From Thalassotalea sp. PS06 (GTDB taxonomy: Bacteria > Pseudomonadota > Gammaproteobacteria > Enterobacterales > Alteromonadaceae), in the NCBI RefSeq assembly GCF_007197775.1, contig NZ_CP041638.1:3038001-3102000 (forward strand): a stretch of 64,000 nt of DNA, read 5' to 3'. Every line of letters starts with the position of its first letter. Position 1 is the stretch's first letter. The notes under the pieces were generated by a model that worked only from the letters and a program-made list of their open reading frames with translations, did not search any database and was not told where the DNA came from. Below are positions 28,457 to 37,332 of the stretch, one piece after another. A program made the position numbers and the translations under genes.

Positions 28457-31324
28457 TTACTCTTCGGCATTGAGTAAATAATTGCTCCAGCAGCGCCAGA
28501 CTAACTCGGTATGAGATTCAATTAAACCCCGGTCAGACATCTTCGGCCGGTTTTGCAATACCAGCTCATGCCCTAAATCCCGAAGCGCGCAATATGACGA
28601 AGCCAGCTGTTTGGCAGTTTGCGCTTCGATCAGGCCAAATTCTCCAAGGCGCTCAAATATGCGCACATTATCGGAATACTCACCCAAGGATTCATGCTCG
28701 TGGCTAAAGCTGAGAACAAAATACTGCGCCATAAATTCGATATCCGCTAAACCACCCTCGCCTTGTTTGATGTCAAATAAATTGGCGTCGCTTTTATCCA
28801 GGTGTTTCCGCATTTTCTCACGCATATTAATCACGTCGCCACGTAACTTGGTGCGTTCACGATTGCTGCTTAAAATATCCTTGCGGATCAGGCTAAATTG
28901 GCTGACTAAATCACTATCCCCGGCTACCGCTCTGGCGCGAACAAGCGCCTGATGTTCCCAGGTCCAGGCGTCTTTTTTCAGATATTGATGGTAGGTATTG
29001 ATGTGTACAACCATAAGCCCGGAATTACCCGAGGGTCGTAATCGCATATCGGCTTCATACAAGGTACCGCTCGCCGTTCGGGTATTGAATAGATGTAAGA
29101 TCCGTTGCGCCATTTTCAAATAAAACTGACTGGCTGGCACCTGCTTATCACCGGTAGTCATATCATTAGGTTCGCAGTTATGGACAAACACCATATCTAA
29201 ATCTGAACTGTAACCCAGCTCAATGCCGCCAAGTTTGCCATAACCTAACACCGCAAAGCCTTTGTTATCGGTTCCTAAGGTATGAGCGGGTTGGCCATAG
29301 CGGGCACACATTTGTTGCCAGGCCAAATCTATCACTTCCGCCACTATACCCTGAGCTAATCCGGTTAATTGATCACTGACCTTCATCACTGGCAACACAT
29401 CACTGACATCCGCCGCAGCGATTTTCAATTGATGCGACTGTTTAAATCGTCGCAGGGTTTCCATTTGTTCTTCCAAATCGTCATTTGGTACCCGCAACAG
29501 GCTCTCTCTTAACAGCGTCTGATAGTCTTCAAGTTCAGGCAAAGACATCAATAATTTCGGATCGATTAGCTCGTCCAGCAATATTGGGAACTTGGCCAGG
29601 GTTTCACTGATCCATTCGCTTTCCCGGCAGAGCTTAATTAGCTGCTTCAGGGCGCCCTGATTTTCATAAAGTAATTCAAGATACGCGGTGCGGCTAACGA
29701 TTTTCAGTAATACATGCAGACACCGGTTTAGGGTGATTAGTGGTGATTCTTTATCGATTAAGCTCAGCAATAACGGAATAAGTTTATCGAGAATGATCTG
29801 CCCTCGACGACCAATAGGGCGTTTATGAATGTCTTTCTTAAAATTTACCAGGGTCTGGTGGATGTCGTCTGCTGGCCACTGCGGCTGCAGGTTTTCAAGC
29901 CAGCTGATCGATTCATCCTGTTCCCAGTTCGCCAGCCAGTAGGTTACCCACTTATCACTCAAAGGCAATTCATTGGGATTATCTTCACCAATCAGTAGAT
30001 TAAATTCGTGATGTACCTGTGCCATATGCTGACGGCATTGTTGGTGATAGTCCTCCCAACTATCTCCCCCCATCATTTCCATCAGCCGGGTGCGATTTAA
30101 CTCATCCTGAGGCAATAATTGCGTCTGTTTATCGGCAAAGGCCTGAATCGCATTTTCACTGCGACGTAAGAAATTGTATGAGTTAAGCAAGGTTTGCCGG
30201 GTTTCAGGGTTAATAGAACCATGGTCGGTCAGCAAATCCAGGGCTTTATAAATATTACGTTCCTGCAATTCGGGATTGCGACCGCCTCGAATTAACTGAA
30301 AAACCTGAACAATAAACTCAATTTCACGGATCCCGCCCTGGCCCAGTTTAATATTGTTCTGAACCGATTTGCGGCGTGCTTCCTGGGCTATCATCAGCTT
30401 CATTTTACGAAAGCTTTCAATCACCGAAAAATCGATATAGCGGCGATATACAAACGGTCTTAGCATCGATGACAAACGCTTATTGTATTCAGTATTGCCA
30501 ATCAATCTGGCCTTTAACATGGCGTAGCGTTCCCAGTCACGCCCCTGATCCTGGTAATAGTTTTCCAGTGCCGAAAAGCTCAGTACCAGAGGACCGCTTT
30601 CGCCAAATGGACGCAATCGCATATCGACACGATAAACAAATCCATCCACCGTAACCTGGTTTAACGCGGCAATTAACTTTTGCCCTAATCGAGTAAAAAA
30701 CTGCTGGTTATCGATACTTTTGCGAGCCCCCTGGGTTTCCCCACTGTGAGGGTAGGCGAAAATAAGGTCGATATCTGACGAGAAGTTGAGTTCACCACCA
30801 CCGAGCTTTCCCATCCCATAAACCAACAGCGGTTGGATATTACCTTCGGCATCAACCGGCTGCCCCCAACGCTGCTGACAATATTCCGTCAGCCATTGTA
30901 ACGCTTGGGTGATTAACACTTCCGCTAAATCTGTTAAGTGTCGAAGACTGATCTGTATGGGCAACGCCGAACAAAAGTCATTGATTGCAAATCGCACCAT
31001 ATAACGATTGCGAAACTGTCTTAATATCCGGTGTAACTGCTCTTCTTCCTGGCAATCATGTAACAAGGATTGTAACTGTTGGGTAAGTTCCAGCGCGGAA
31101 AACTCATGTTCCAGAGGCTCGGCAAACACTTGTGGCAACAATTGTGGAGTTGAAACCAGGGTTTCCCGTACAAAATCAGATAAGCTGATACTGCGTTGCA
31201 AATGGGTTAATTGCTCGGCGGAAAGCTCTGGCAGGTATGGTGCAAACGCATTCTGGCAGTGACTCCAAAATAATTGTTGCTGTTCCTGCATATAGACGGT
31301 TCGAAAAACTTCAGAATTTGACAC
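28457..31324 (-). CDS. glnE: bifunctional glutamine-synthetase adenylyltransferase/deadenylase
   Basis: A 955-residue enzyme that adenylylates and deadenylylates glutamine synthetase in response to PII. It has two nucleotidyltransferase domains, with YGMGKLGGGELNFSSDIDLI near residue 170 and LGYGKLGGIELGYSSDLDMV near 690. A central helical region separates them, as in E. coli. The annotated start is GTG at 31324; an ATG at 31291 (MQEQQQLFW) is equally plausible. It is convergent with the lpxL-type gene, 14 bp apart. Confidence 0.97.
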   Translation of the reverse strand: MSNSEVFRTVYMQEQQQLFWSHCQNAFAPYLPELSAEQLTHLQRSISLSDFVRETLVSTPQLLPQVFAEPLEHEFSALELTQQLQSLLHDCQEEEQLHRILRQFRNRYMVRFAINDFCSALPIQISLRHLTDLAEVLITQALQWLTEYCQQRWGQPVDAEGNIQPLLVYGMGKLGGGELNFSSDIDLIFAYPHSGETQGARKSIDNQQFFTRLGQKLIAALNQVTVDGFVYRVDMRLRPFGESGPLVLSFSALENYYQDQGRDWERYAMLKARLIGNTEYNKRLSSMLRPFVYRRYIDFSVIESFRKMKLMIAQEARRKSVQNNIKLGQGGIREIEFIVQVFQLIRGGRNPELQERNIYKALDLLTDHGSINPETRQTLLNSYNFLRRSENAIQAFADKQTQLLPQDELNRTRLMEMMGGDSWEDYHQQCRQHMAQVHHEFNLLIGEDNPNELPLSDKWVTYWLANWEQDESISWLENLQPQWPADDIHQTLVNFKKDIHKRPIGRRGQIILDKLIPLLLSLIDKESPLITLNRCLHVLLKIVSRTAYLELLYENQGALKQLIKLCRESEWISETLAKFPILLDELIDPKLLMSLPELEDYQTLLRESLLRVPNDDLEEQMETLRRFKQSHQLKIAAADVSDVLPVMKVSDQLTGLAQGIVAEVIDLAWQQMCARYGQPAHTLGTDNKGFAVLGYGKLGGIELGYSSDLDMVFVHNCEPNDMTTGDKQVPASQFYLKMAQRILHLFNTRTASGTLYEADMRLRPSGNSGLMVVHINTYHQYLKKDAWTWEHQALVRARAVAGDSDLVSQFSLIRKDILSSNRERTKLRGDVINMREKMRKHLDKSDANLFDIKQGEGGLADIEFMAQYFVLSFSHEHESLGEYSDNVRIFERLGEFGLIEAQTAKQLASSYCALRDLGHELVLQNRPKMSDRGLIESHTELVWRCWSNYLLNAEE

Positions 31325-31497
31325 TACCCTATCCTTTTCTGGTTCTGTTGGTTTTTACCAACCTTGAGCCATACTATTATCGTCAAAGTTTATTTTGACG
31401 GTGTAAAACCAACACGTTATCGCTGAGTTATCGATGATTATCTCAGGTGCCAATAGACCTGAGATAATTCACATTAATTTAACAGTTTACCAGTAAT
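31325..31497. other. hairpin-rich intergenic region
   Basis: Between divergent glnE and the lipoprotein gene lie three hairpins: GTTGGT/ACCAAC, CGTCAAA/TTTTGACG (31381-31400), and a perfect 11-bp stem TTATCTCAGGT/ACCTGAGATAA (31438-31467). None has a T-run. The last would fall in the 5' leader of the lipoprotein mRNA and could be regulatory. Confidence 0.5.
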
Positions 31498-32340
31498 TTG
31501 CGCAGACTAATGAGACTATTTCGCTTTCTTTTACTCATCGTTACGTTTGTTCTTAGCGGATGTATGGACCCTGTCGAAGAACAAATCGACCATAAACTGC
31601 CTCTCACCGAGCGACGCCTGGCTGAGCTCAAAAGCGATTTAGATAACAACCAAATCGACAATGCCCGCCACATCGAAAGCTATGCTAAAAAACTGTTGAA
31701 GAATGATTCACAACATCAACAATTGATCGAGCTGCTGCGGTTAAACGCTAGTGCTCAGGGTCAGATTTACCAGGTGCTTGTGCAGAGATTGCAAACCGTA
31801 ACCGACCGATCTCATCTGTTTCCGTCGCAGGAAGTTCGTTATCAGGAATTGCTCGATATTTATCAGGCAGCGGACCCGAAATTTTTTTCCGATGCCCTGA
31901 GTGACCCATTAAATGTGCTCGCCGATTTATCCGCTGGCGAATTAGACAGGATTAATGCCGATAGCAAACCGCAAACCCTGGCAGAAAATCAGGCGCAGGA
32001 TTTTGGCTACGCTGCCCTACTAATCGGTCATCCCGGTTTTGGTAGTTGGCAACAAGCTGGCAAGAATCAGTATCAGTGGCAATGGTTTGAGCACAGTAAA
32101 ATGCTTGCAAAAAGCATTACACCCGCATCTATCTCTTACCGTGATTGGGCAAAAAATCGCGATTACAGTTTTTACGCAGATATTGGTCGGGCGTTAATGA
32201 CTTCGGTATTTATCAGGGCTGAACAGCAACAAGCTGAGTTGTTGTTGGGTGAGGATGGCGCATTCGCTGAACAACGTAGAGGCGATAACGATTTATCTGC
32301 GGTCAGTTTAGTGTTAAAAGGTACATATCATCGGGAATAA
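31498..32340 (+). CDS. uncharacterised lipoprotein in the DUF350/PspA cluster
   Basis: A 280-residue lipoprotein. The signal peptide MRRLMRLFRFLLLIVTFVLSGC has a lipobox with Cys22 followed by Met-Asp; Asp close to the lipid anchor could favour inner-membrane retention. The mature part begins with a helical region and ends in a mixed domain with a Trp-rich segment (GFGSWQQAGKNQYQWQWFEH) and SYRDWAKNRDYSFYADIGRAL. I do not recognise the family. It lies 20 bp upstream of the double-DUF350 gene and is probably co-transcribed. Confidence 0.82.
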   Translation: MRRLMRLFRFLLLIVTFVLSGCMDPVEEQIDHKLPLTERRLAELKSDLDNNQIDNARHIESYAKKLLKNDSQHQQLIELLRLNASAQGQIYQVLVQRLQTVTDRSHLFPSQEVRYQELLDIYQAADPKFFSDALSDPLNVLADLSAGELDRINADSKPQTLAENQAQDFGYAALLIGHPGFGSWQQAGKNQYQWQWFEHSKMLAKSITPASISYRDWAKNRDYSFYADIGRALMTSVFIRAEQQQAELLLGEDGAFAEQRRGDNDLSAVSLVLKGTYHRE

Positions 32341-32360
32341 AGTAATAACTACTTAACATT

Positions 32361-33263
32361 ATGGAAAAAATCTTTTCTTTTGGTCACATCGACAGTCAGG
32401 TGCTGATGATTCTCGCCGCTGAAATTATCATTGCTATTATGCTACTCGCGTTGATGCGCTATTTGTACGGCTGGTCGTTAGGGTTGAGCACAACTAAGGA
32501 ATTATCGAAAGTCGATAATTTTGCCTTTGGTATCAGTATGGCAGGATCAATTGGCGGTCTTGGCATCGTCTTAACTGGCGCCATAACTCCTAAATATAAT
32601 GCCGGTATGGGTAGCGAATTAGTGAATATGTTTAGCTATGGTCTACTCGGATTGGTGCTTCTATATCTGGGCCGCTCTGTCCATGACCGCTGGGCATTGC
32701 ATCTGGTTGATAAGCAGGAACAAATCAAAAACAAGAACATTACCATGGGTATCGTTGACGCTGCATCGGTCATTGCCACGGCGATTATCATTCGGGAGAT
32801 GTTGTTGTGGGTTGAAGGTTTAAATGCCTTTGCCATCATTGCCATGATCAGCGCTTTTGCCGTCGCTCAAAGCCTGTTAACCATGGTAACCCGAATTCGA
32901 GAACGCCACTTCGCCAAACACAATCAACTGGATTCTATGCAAGCTGCCTTTGCCGAAGGGCAAATTGCCCTGGCACTGCGCTACAGTGGTCAAATAATTT
33001 CCGCGGCGCTTGCAGTAACGGCCGCCAGCTACTTTCTTGAATACCACCCAGACACCATAGTGCAGAACCTGATTGGCTGGTTAATCTTCGGATTTTTGAT
33101 GACCTTGTCCATGTGGGTACTTACTACTATCGCCAAAGCCATCATACTAAGGGGCATTGATCTCGCCGCCGAAGTCGATCATCAGCACAATATTGGTGTC
33201 GCCAGCATTGAAATGGCGATCAGTATTGGTATCGCTCTAATGATAACTACATTGCTGGCTTAA
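32361..33263 (+). CDS. membrane protein with two DUF350 units (YjfL-like)
   Basis: A 300-residue inner-membrane protein with about eight predicted helices in two similar halves. Each half pairs a small-residue-rich helix (FAFGISMAGSIGGLGIVL and ALRYSGQIISAALAVTAA) with an amphipathic segment ending in KNITMGIVDAASVIATAIII and HNIGVASIEMAISIGIALMI. This is the DUF350 pattern, duplicated; E. coli YjfL has one unit. The function is unknown, but these genes are found with PspA homologues in envelope-stress clusters. Confidence 0.85.
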   Translation: MEKIFSFGHIDSQVLMILAAEIIIAIMLLALMRYLYGWSLGLSTTKELSKVDNFAFGISMAGSIGGLGIVLTGAITPKYNAGMGSELVNMFSYGLLGLVLLYLGRSVHDRWALHLVDKQEQIKNKNITMGIVDAASVIATAIIIREMLLWVEGLNAFAIIAMISAFAVAQSLLTMVTRIRERHFAKHNQLDSMQAAFAEGQIALALRYSGQIISAALAVTAASYFLEYHPDTIVQNLIGWLIFGFLMTLSMWVLTTIAKAIILRGIDLAAEVDHQHNIGVASIEMAISIGIALMITTLLA

Positions 33264-33308
33264 CCTACAAATCAACTTTGAGTTTGAAAAATTACCAAAA
33301 AACCGATT

Positions 33309-33356
33309 GACATATTATGTCTAGATGCTAAGGTGTAGCTATCGACATATTATGTC
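33309..33356. promoter_or_regulatory. paired palindromic operators before the DUF2170-PspA genes
   Basis: Two identical 13-bp palindromes, GACATATTATGTC, are at 33309-33321 and 33344-33356, with centres 35 bp apart. They lie 52-99 bp upstream of the DUF2170 gene. The first overlaps a TTGACA -35-like hexamer (33307-33312), so a bound regulator would probably compete with RNA polymerase. Confidence 0.6.
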
Positions 33357-33407
33357 ACGGATGTAGTTAACGACAAGATAATAAGGTTAACTATCACTTT
33401 TAAGAGG

Positions 33408-33827
33408 ATGATTATGAATATTCACAGCATTGCAGCTCACTTGAATGAACTGGCTGACGATACCAGTACAGGGATGGTTTTTGACTGTCAGCCGATTTCT
33501 GGTGACGTCGATGTTTTGCAGATCAGTGTGCAGGGAAGAGAAGAGTTACCGGTATTCCTTTCGGTAACCGATGATCAAATTATTTGTATTACCTACCTGT
33601 GGGGTGAACAGGAAATCGTTAAGGAAAAACGTGTTGCCATGCTGGAAGCTATGCTGGAAATGAGCATTCCAATGCCACTTTCCTCTTTTTCTAAAATCGG
33701 CGACAAGTATGCCATTTTTGGCGCTCTATCGATCAATTCAAGCTTTGACGATATCGAACATGAGCTGGCTGTTTTGAGTAACAATGCCCTCGAAGTAATT
33801 GATGACATGAGCGAGTTTTTAATTTAA
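33408..33827 (+). CDS. DUF2170 family protein (YjfI-like)
   Basis: A 139-residue soluble protein. It has the DVLQISVQGREELPVFLSVTDDQIICITYLW opening and MLEMSIPMPLSSFSKIGDKYAIFGALS, characteristic of YjfI/DUF2170. The first codon is probably the second methionine (ATG 33414), because AGAGGATG precedes it; the two starts differ by two residues. The gene precedes a PspA homologue by 19 bp, the yjfI-yjfJ order of E. coli. Its molecular role is unknown. Confidence 0.85.
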   Translation: MIMNIHSIAAHLNELADDTSTGMVFDCQPISGDVDVLQISVQGREELPVFLSVTDDQIICITYLWGEQEIVKEKRVAMLEAMLEMSIPMPLSSFSKIGDKYAIFGALSINSSFDDIEHELAVLSNNALEVIDDMSEFLI

Positions 33828-33846
33828 CCGGCAAGGAAAGACGAAG

Positions 33847-34536
33847 ATGAGTATTTTTAAGAAAATTATGACCGCAATTCGTGGTGGCGCCAGTGAAATG
33901 GGCGAGAGCATTGTTGATGCCAACGCCACTCGAATCTTTGAACAAGAAATTCGTGATGCACAAAATCACTTAACCAAAGCTAAACGTGATTTGACCAGCG
34001 TAATGGCGCAGCAAATGTCAGCGACTCGCGAAGTCGAGCGCATCAAACGTGATATTGCCGAGCATGAAGGCTACGCACAGCAGGCCCTGGCTCAGGAAAA
34101 TGAAGCATTAGCATTGCAGGTTGCCGAGAAAATTGCCGGCATGGAAAACGAACAGGAAACGCAACAGCAAGCGTTGGATAGCTTCTCCACTAACGTTGAC
34201 CGCTTAAAAGAGCTGGTTAAGAAAAGTGAACGTCAGGTAGCAGAATTCAAGCGTCAGTTATCCATGGTGAAAACCACTGAGAACGTGCAAAAAGCCACGT
34301 CAGCAATTACCGACAACTTTTCATCGAGCAATTCTAAATTGCTCAACGCCAAAGACTCTTTGGAGCGCATTAAAGCTAAGCAGCAGAAATTTGATGACCA
34401 GATGAAAGCAGCAGAATTGCTTGAGTCAGAAGATTCTGATGCATCATTGCAATCGCAACTGAAAGCTGCGGGCATTGGTAAAGCAGATAAAGATGCGTCT
34501 TCGGTTCTTGATAGAATCAAAGCAAAGCAGTCTTAA
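33847..34536 (+). CDS. PspA/IM30 family protein (YjfJ-like)
   Basis: A 229-residue, almost entirely helical coiled-coil protein with the PspA/IM30/Vipp1 (ESCRT-III-like) architecture. It starts with an amphipathic helix (MSIFKKIMTAIRGGASEM) for membrane binding, followed by long charged coiled coils rich in Ala, Glu, Lys and Gln. The family stabilises membranes under stress. The neighbouring DUF2170 and DUF350 genes indicate the YjfJ branch rather than PspA of the pspFABC operon; no pspB, pspC or pspF is visible. A terminator follows. Confidence 0.9.
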   Translation: MSIFKKIMTAIRGGASEMGESIVDANATRIFEQEIRDAQNHLTKAKRDLTSVMAQQMSATREVERIKRDIAEHEGYAQQALAQENEALALQVAEKIAGMENEQETQQQALDSFSTNVDRLKELVKKSERQVAEFKRQLSMVKTTENVQKATSAITDNFSSSNSKLLNAKDSLERIKAKQQKFDDQMKAAELLESEDSDASLQSQLKAAGIGKADKDASSVLDRIKAKQS

Positions 34537-34544
34537 AACACCTT

Positions 34545-34574
34545 AGGGTGCTGGGTTTCCAGCGCCCTTTTTTA
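34545..34574 (+). terminator. terminator after the PspA-like gene
   Basis: Stem AGGGTGCTGG (34545-34554) with CCAGCGCCCT (34559-34568), one G-T pair, a GTTT loop and a T6 tail. Confidence 0.92.
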
Positions 34575-34603
34575 TTGTCCATAGTCGAGCATGAAAGGAT
34601 ATT

Positions 34604-34927
34604 ATGAGCGAACGTAAAATACCGCAAAAGTGGCAATCTAATGTAAAAGCGTTAAAAGCGGTGCAAGTCGCCTTTGATATGGACGAAAAGGTTCAAAAGA
34701 CTATTCGCAAAACCGCGGTCGATGCCGGCCTTAGCCCTTCTGATCAAATCCGCCTGATACTAGGCCTGCCTGTCAACAAACGTCCCAAAAGACCGCGCCT
34801 TACGGTTTCTCTAAACCCTCAGGATTATCAAATTCTTGCCGAGAAATATAATCTTGACGCCGATGATCAATTGGAAATAAAGCGCAAACTGATGGACGAG
34901 TTAGTGGCCTTTGTCGAGGACAAGTAA
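34604..34927 (+). CDS. uncharacterised 107-residue basic protein
   Basis: A small soluble protein, rich in Lys and Arg in the middle (NKRPKRPRLTVSL). It has two similar parts, each with a helix: VDAGLSPSDQIRLILGLP and NLDADDQLEIKRKLMDELV. The arrangement could suit a small DNA-binding fold such as a ribbon-helix-helix dimer, but I do not recognise the family. It follows the PspA-like gene behind a terminator and has its own AAGG ribosome-binding site. Its location suggests, without proving, a link to the stress cluster. Confidence 0.7.
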   Translation: MSERKIPQKWQSNVKALKAVQVAFDMDEKVQKTIRKTAVDAGLSPSDQIRLILGLPVNKRPKRPRLTVSLNPQDYQILAEKYNLDADDQLEIKRKLMDELVAFVEDK

Positions 34928-34955
34928 ACAACAAAGGCCGAAGAAGATATGATCG

Positions 34956-36467
34956 CTAGTGCCAGTATGGAGGAATCGTTAAGGCAACCTGGCGACAGTG
35001 TTCCAAAGCCTGAATCAAATTATCTACTTTATTCTCAAGCCAGTTAACTAGCTTTTTCGGTAGTTCCTTTTGTTGTTGCAAGGTTGCACGCAACAAACAA
35101 AGATTCTCTAGCTCATCAATGCCGGAATGCATATCTAACCAGGGACGACGAAAGTGACTGCGCTCTTCCCCTGCAAACAACTGACCAAACCAATAACCAG
35201 TCAGTAAACTACGAATCAATAAGGCATGGCTTTGCAAGTACTGCCTCTCCTGCATGCTTTGTTCCAAAGAAATCGCTTCCTGTAATCGCACCAGACCATC
35301 ATCGAGCCACTCACTGGCAAAACTTAACAAGTTTACGGTGCTATCCTCACTCTCACTCAGTGCCATAACCAGAGCCAATTGCGATAACTGCAGCTGATTA
35401 AATTTTGCCGAAGTAAAATATGCCTGCATCTCTGCGTCACTTGGGAAGTGCTGCATTTTACCTTTTAACTCACTCAGTAGGTTCTGGCTATATTCAATCT
35501 TTTTGCGGTAATTACCGGTTACTGTCGTTAATTCCTGAAGTTGTAAAGCGCTTTCCACCCAGGTTAAGTCCTGCATCACCTCACCAAATTGGCTGCGCAG
35601 ATCCTGTGCCTGAACTTGCGGTAAATAACTCTCATATAACCACAGACCATGACGCGACAACGCCAGCACATCGGCAATTTGCTTAATAAGCTCTAGCTTG
35701 GGTTCTTTGATATAGGCGGCGACAAGTTGCTGTTTCAACGTTAACGCCTGAGAGAAGCCGCTAATAAACGATTCAATAATGGTTAATGATGGCGACAGCT
35801 GAATAACGGCGCTGTGAAAACTTGGGATAATGGCTTCCTGACCGAACGCCAGACCATAACCTCGGGCGGCTTTACTGCTCTGCCCTGGCCTTAGCTGCAT
35901 CTGCGAGAACAAGCGCTCTGCCAAAGAGAAAAGGTGGGCCTTGTCTCCCTTTAGCAACTCGATTTCAATTTCCTTGATTGCTTCGAATGCGCCGTTTGCA
36001 CTAATCTCACCAACATCTAACGCCAGTTCTACCTCGCTACCATCAGCAAATACGATATGCCAGGCATGACGCGTAAAATCGGTGCTAAAAATAGGCATTA
36101 ATGCCGACTGAAGTTGTTCAATATCTTCACCTTGAGGCCAGATATGTTCAGGGAATTGATTAAGGGTCGGAAAGCTTCCGTCGACAGGTAAGTTATATTC
36201 CGGCCGTTGATGCAGTCCTGCAACGACAGTACCTGATGTCTTTATCGTCTGTTCCGATTCACCATCTTGGTTGCGGCGAATTCGCAGGCCGATATCCAGG
36301 TGCCGTAAGGCTTTGTCCGCCGTATCGAAATATATGTTGTTGAGGTACTTCTGCTTATGACTTGTATTGGCATCTAACTCATTGAGCAGATTGGAAAGCT
36401 TTTGAATCAGTTGGGTATTCTCAAGATCATCACAAATCAGATATTTGAGTTCTATCTCAGTGTCCAT
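34956..36467 (-). CDS. ygiF: CYTH-CHAD inorganic triphosphatase (YgiF-like)
   Basis: A 503-residue two-domain protein. The N-terminal CYTH domain has the signature EIELKYLI (ExExK at residues 4-8) and conserved strand motifs such as YFDTADKALR, LRIRR and VELALDVGEI, and hydrolyses triphosphates in E. coli YgiF. The C-terminal half is a helical CHAD domain, expected to bind polyphosphate. It is divergent from the ygiM-like gene, the E. coli order. GlnE, next to ygiF in E. coli, is separated here by the DUF350/PspA cluster. Confidence 0.92.
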   Translation of the reverse strand: MDTEIELKYLICDDLENTQLIQKLSNLLNELDANTSHKQKYLNNIYFDTADKALRHLDIGLRIRRNQDGESEQTIKTSGTVVAGLHQRPEYNLPVDGSFPTLNQFPEHIWPQGEDIEQLQSALMPIFSTDFTRHAWHIVFADGSEVELALDVGEISANGAFEAIKEIEIELLKGDKAHLFSLAERLFSQMQLRPGQSSKAARGYGLAFGQEAIIPSFHSAVIQLSPSLTIIESFISGFSQALTLKQQLVAAYIKEPKLELIKQIADVLALSRHGLWLYESYLPQVQAQDLRSQFGEVMQDLTWVESALQLQELTTVTGNYRKKIEYSQNLLSELKGKMQHFPSDAEMQAYFTSAKFNQLQLSQLALVMALSESEDSTVNLLSFASEWLDDGLVRLQEAISLEQSMQERQYLQSHALLIRSLLTGYWFGQLFAGEERSHFRRPWLDMHSGIDELENLCLLRATLQQQKELPKKLVNWLENKVDNLIQALEHCRQVALTIPPYWH

Positions 36468-36709
36468 CTTTTGGAACGTTCTGCCTCATTTTTAAACAAT
36501 AAACTATATAACCTTACAAAAGCTCAAAGATGTAGGCAAACAAAATTGCACTTTTTTGAAAATGTACGCGAAAACAACATACTATTAACATATTGCTCTA
36601 CAAATTGGTGACCATTAAATTACACTTTTTTACTTTTGTACTGCTTGCCTTAACAGTCACAAACACCTAATATCTTTACACCTTAAACCCATCTGTTGTA
36701 ACGGTTTAC

Positions 36710-37318
36710 ATGAAAACAATTTCTAATATCCTGTTGGCAAGCCTGCTGGCATTCAGCACCTTAACGATTGCTCAGGAAGAAGCGCAAACGGCGCCGGTAA
36801 GCGTCACCCCTGGAGCTAAGGGCTACATTAGTGACAACTTATTTGTATTTTTTCACTCTGGTGCTGGCAATCAATACCGCATCTTAGGCAGCATTAACGC
36901 TGGTGACGAAGTGGAATTTTTAGCGGGTCCACAAAATGACTATGTACAAATCAAAGATAGCCGAGGTCGTACTGGCTGGATTGAGCAAAAATTCCTGTCG
37001 AATAATCCTGGTCTTCGCAATACCGTTGGTCAATTGAATGCAGAGTTGGCAGACAATAAAGTGCAAACGGAAGATCTGCAAAACCGCCTGACTGAAACCC
37101 GTCAAGAACTGGGTGAATTGAGCCGCAATTATAAGCAGCTGCAAAGTGACCACGACAAGCTAACCAAAGACTATGCTGTCGCTCAGAAAAAAATTGATAG
37201 TGCCAGTATGGAAGTGATGAAGACTTATTTCCTATACGGTGGTGGTGTTCTTTTCGCAGGTTTGTTTCTTGGTCTGATTCTACCGAAGCTAATGCCTCGC
37301 AAGAAATCTAGCTGGTAA
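36710..37318 (+). CDS. ygiM: SH3-domain membrane protein (YgiM/TIGR04211-like)
   Basis: A 202-residue protein. The signal peptide MKTISNILLASLLAFSTLTIA is followed by a bacterial SH3 domain (YISDNLFVFFHSGAGNQYRI to GWIEQKFLSN), a coiled coil (residues about 105-165) and a C-terminal transmembrane helix (YFLYGGGVLFAGLFLGLILP) with a basic tail. This layout is diagnostic of the YgiM/TIGR04211 family. The SH3 domain would be periplasmic. In E. coli ygiM lies next to cca, whereas here about 11 kb of inserted genes separate them. Confidence 0.9.
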   Translation: MKTISNILLASLLAFSTLTIAQEEAQTAPVSVTPGAKGYISDNLFVFFHSGAGNQYRILGSINAGDEVEFLAGPQNDYVQIKDSRGRTGWIEQKFLSNNPGLRNTVGQLNAELADNKVQTEDLQNRLTETRQELGELSRNYKQLQSDHDKLTKDYAVAQKKIDSASMEVMKTYFLYGGGVLFAGLFLGLILPKLMPRKKSSW

Positions 37319-37332
37319 TTGGAAATCGCTTG

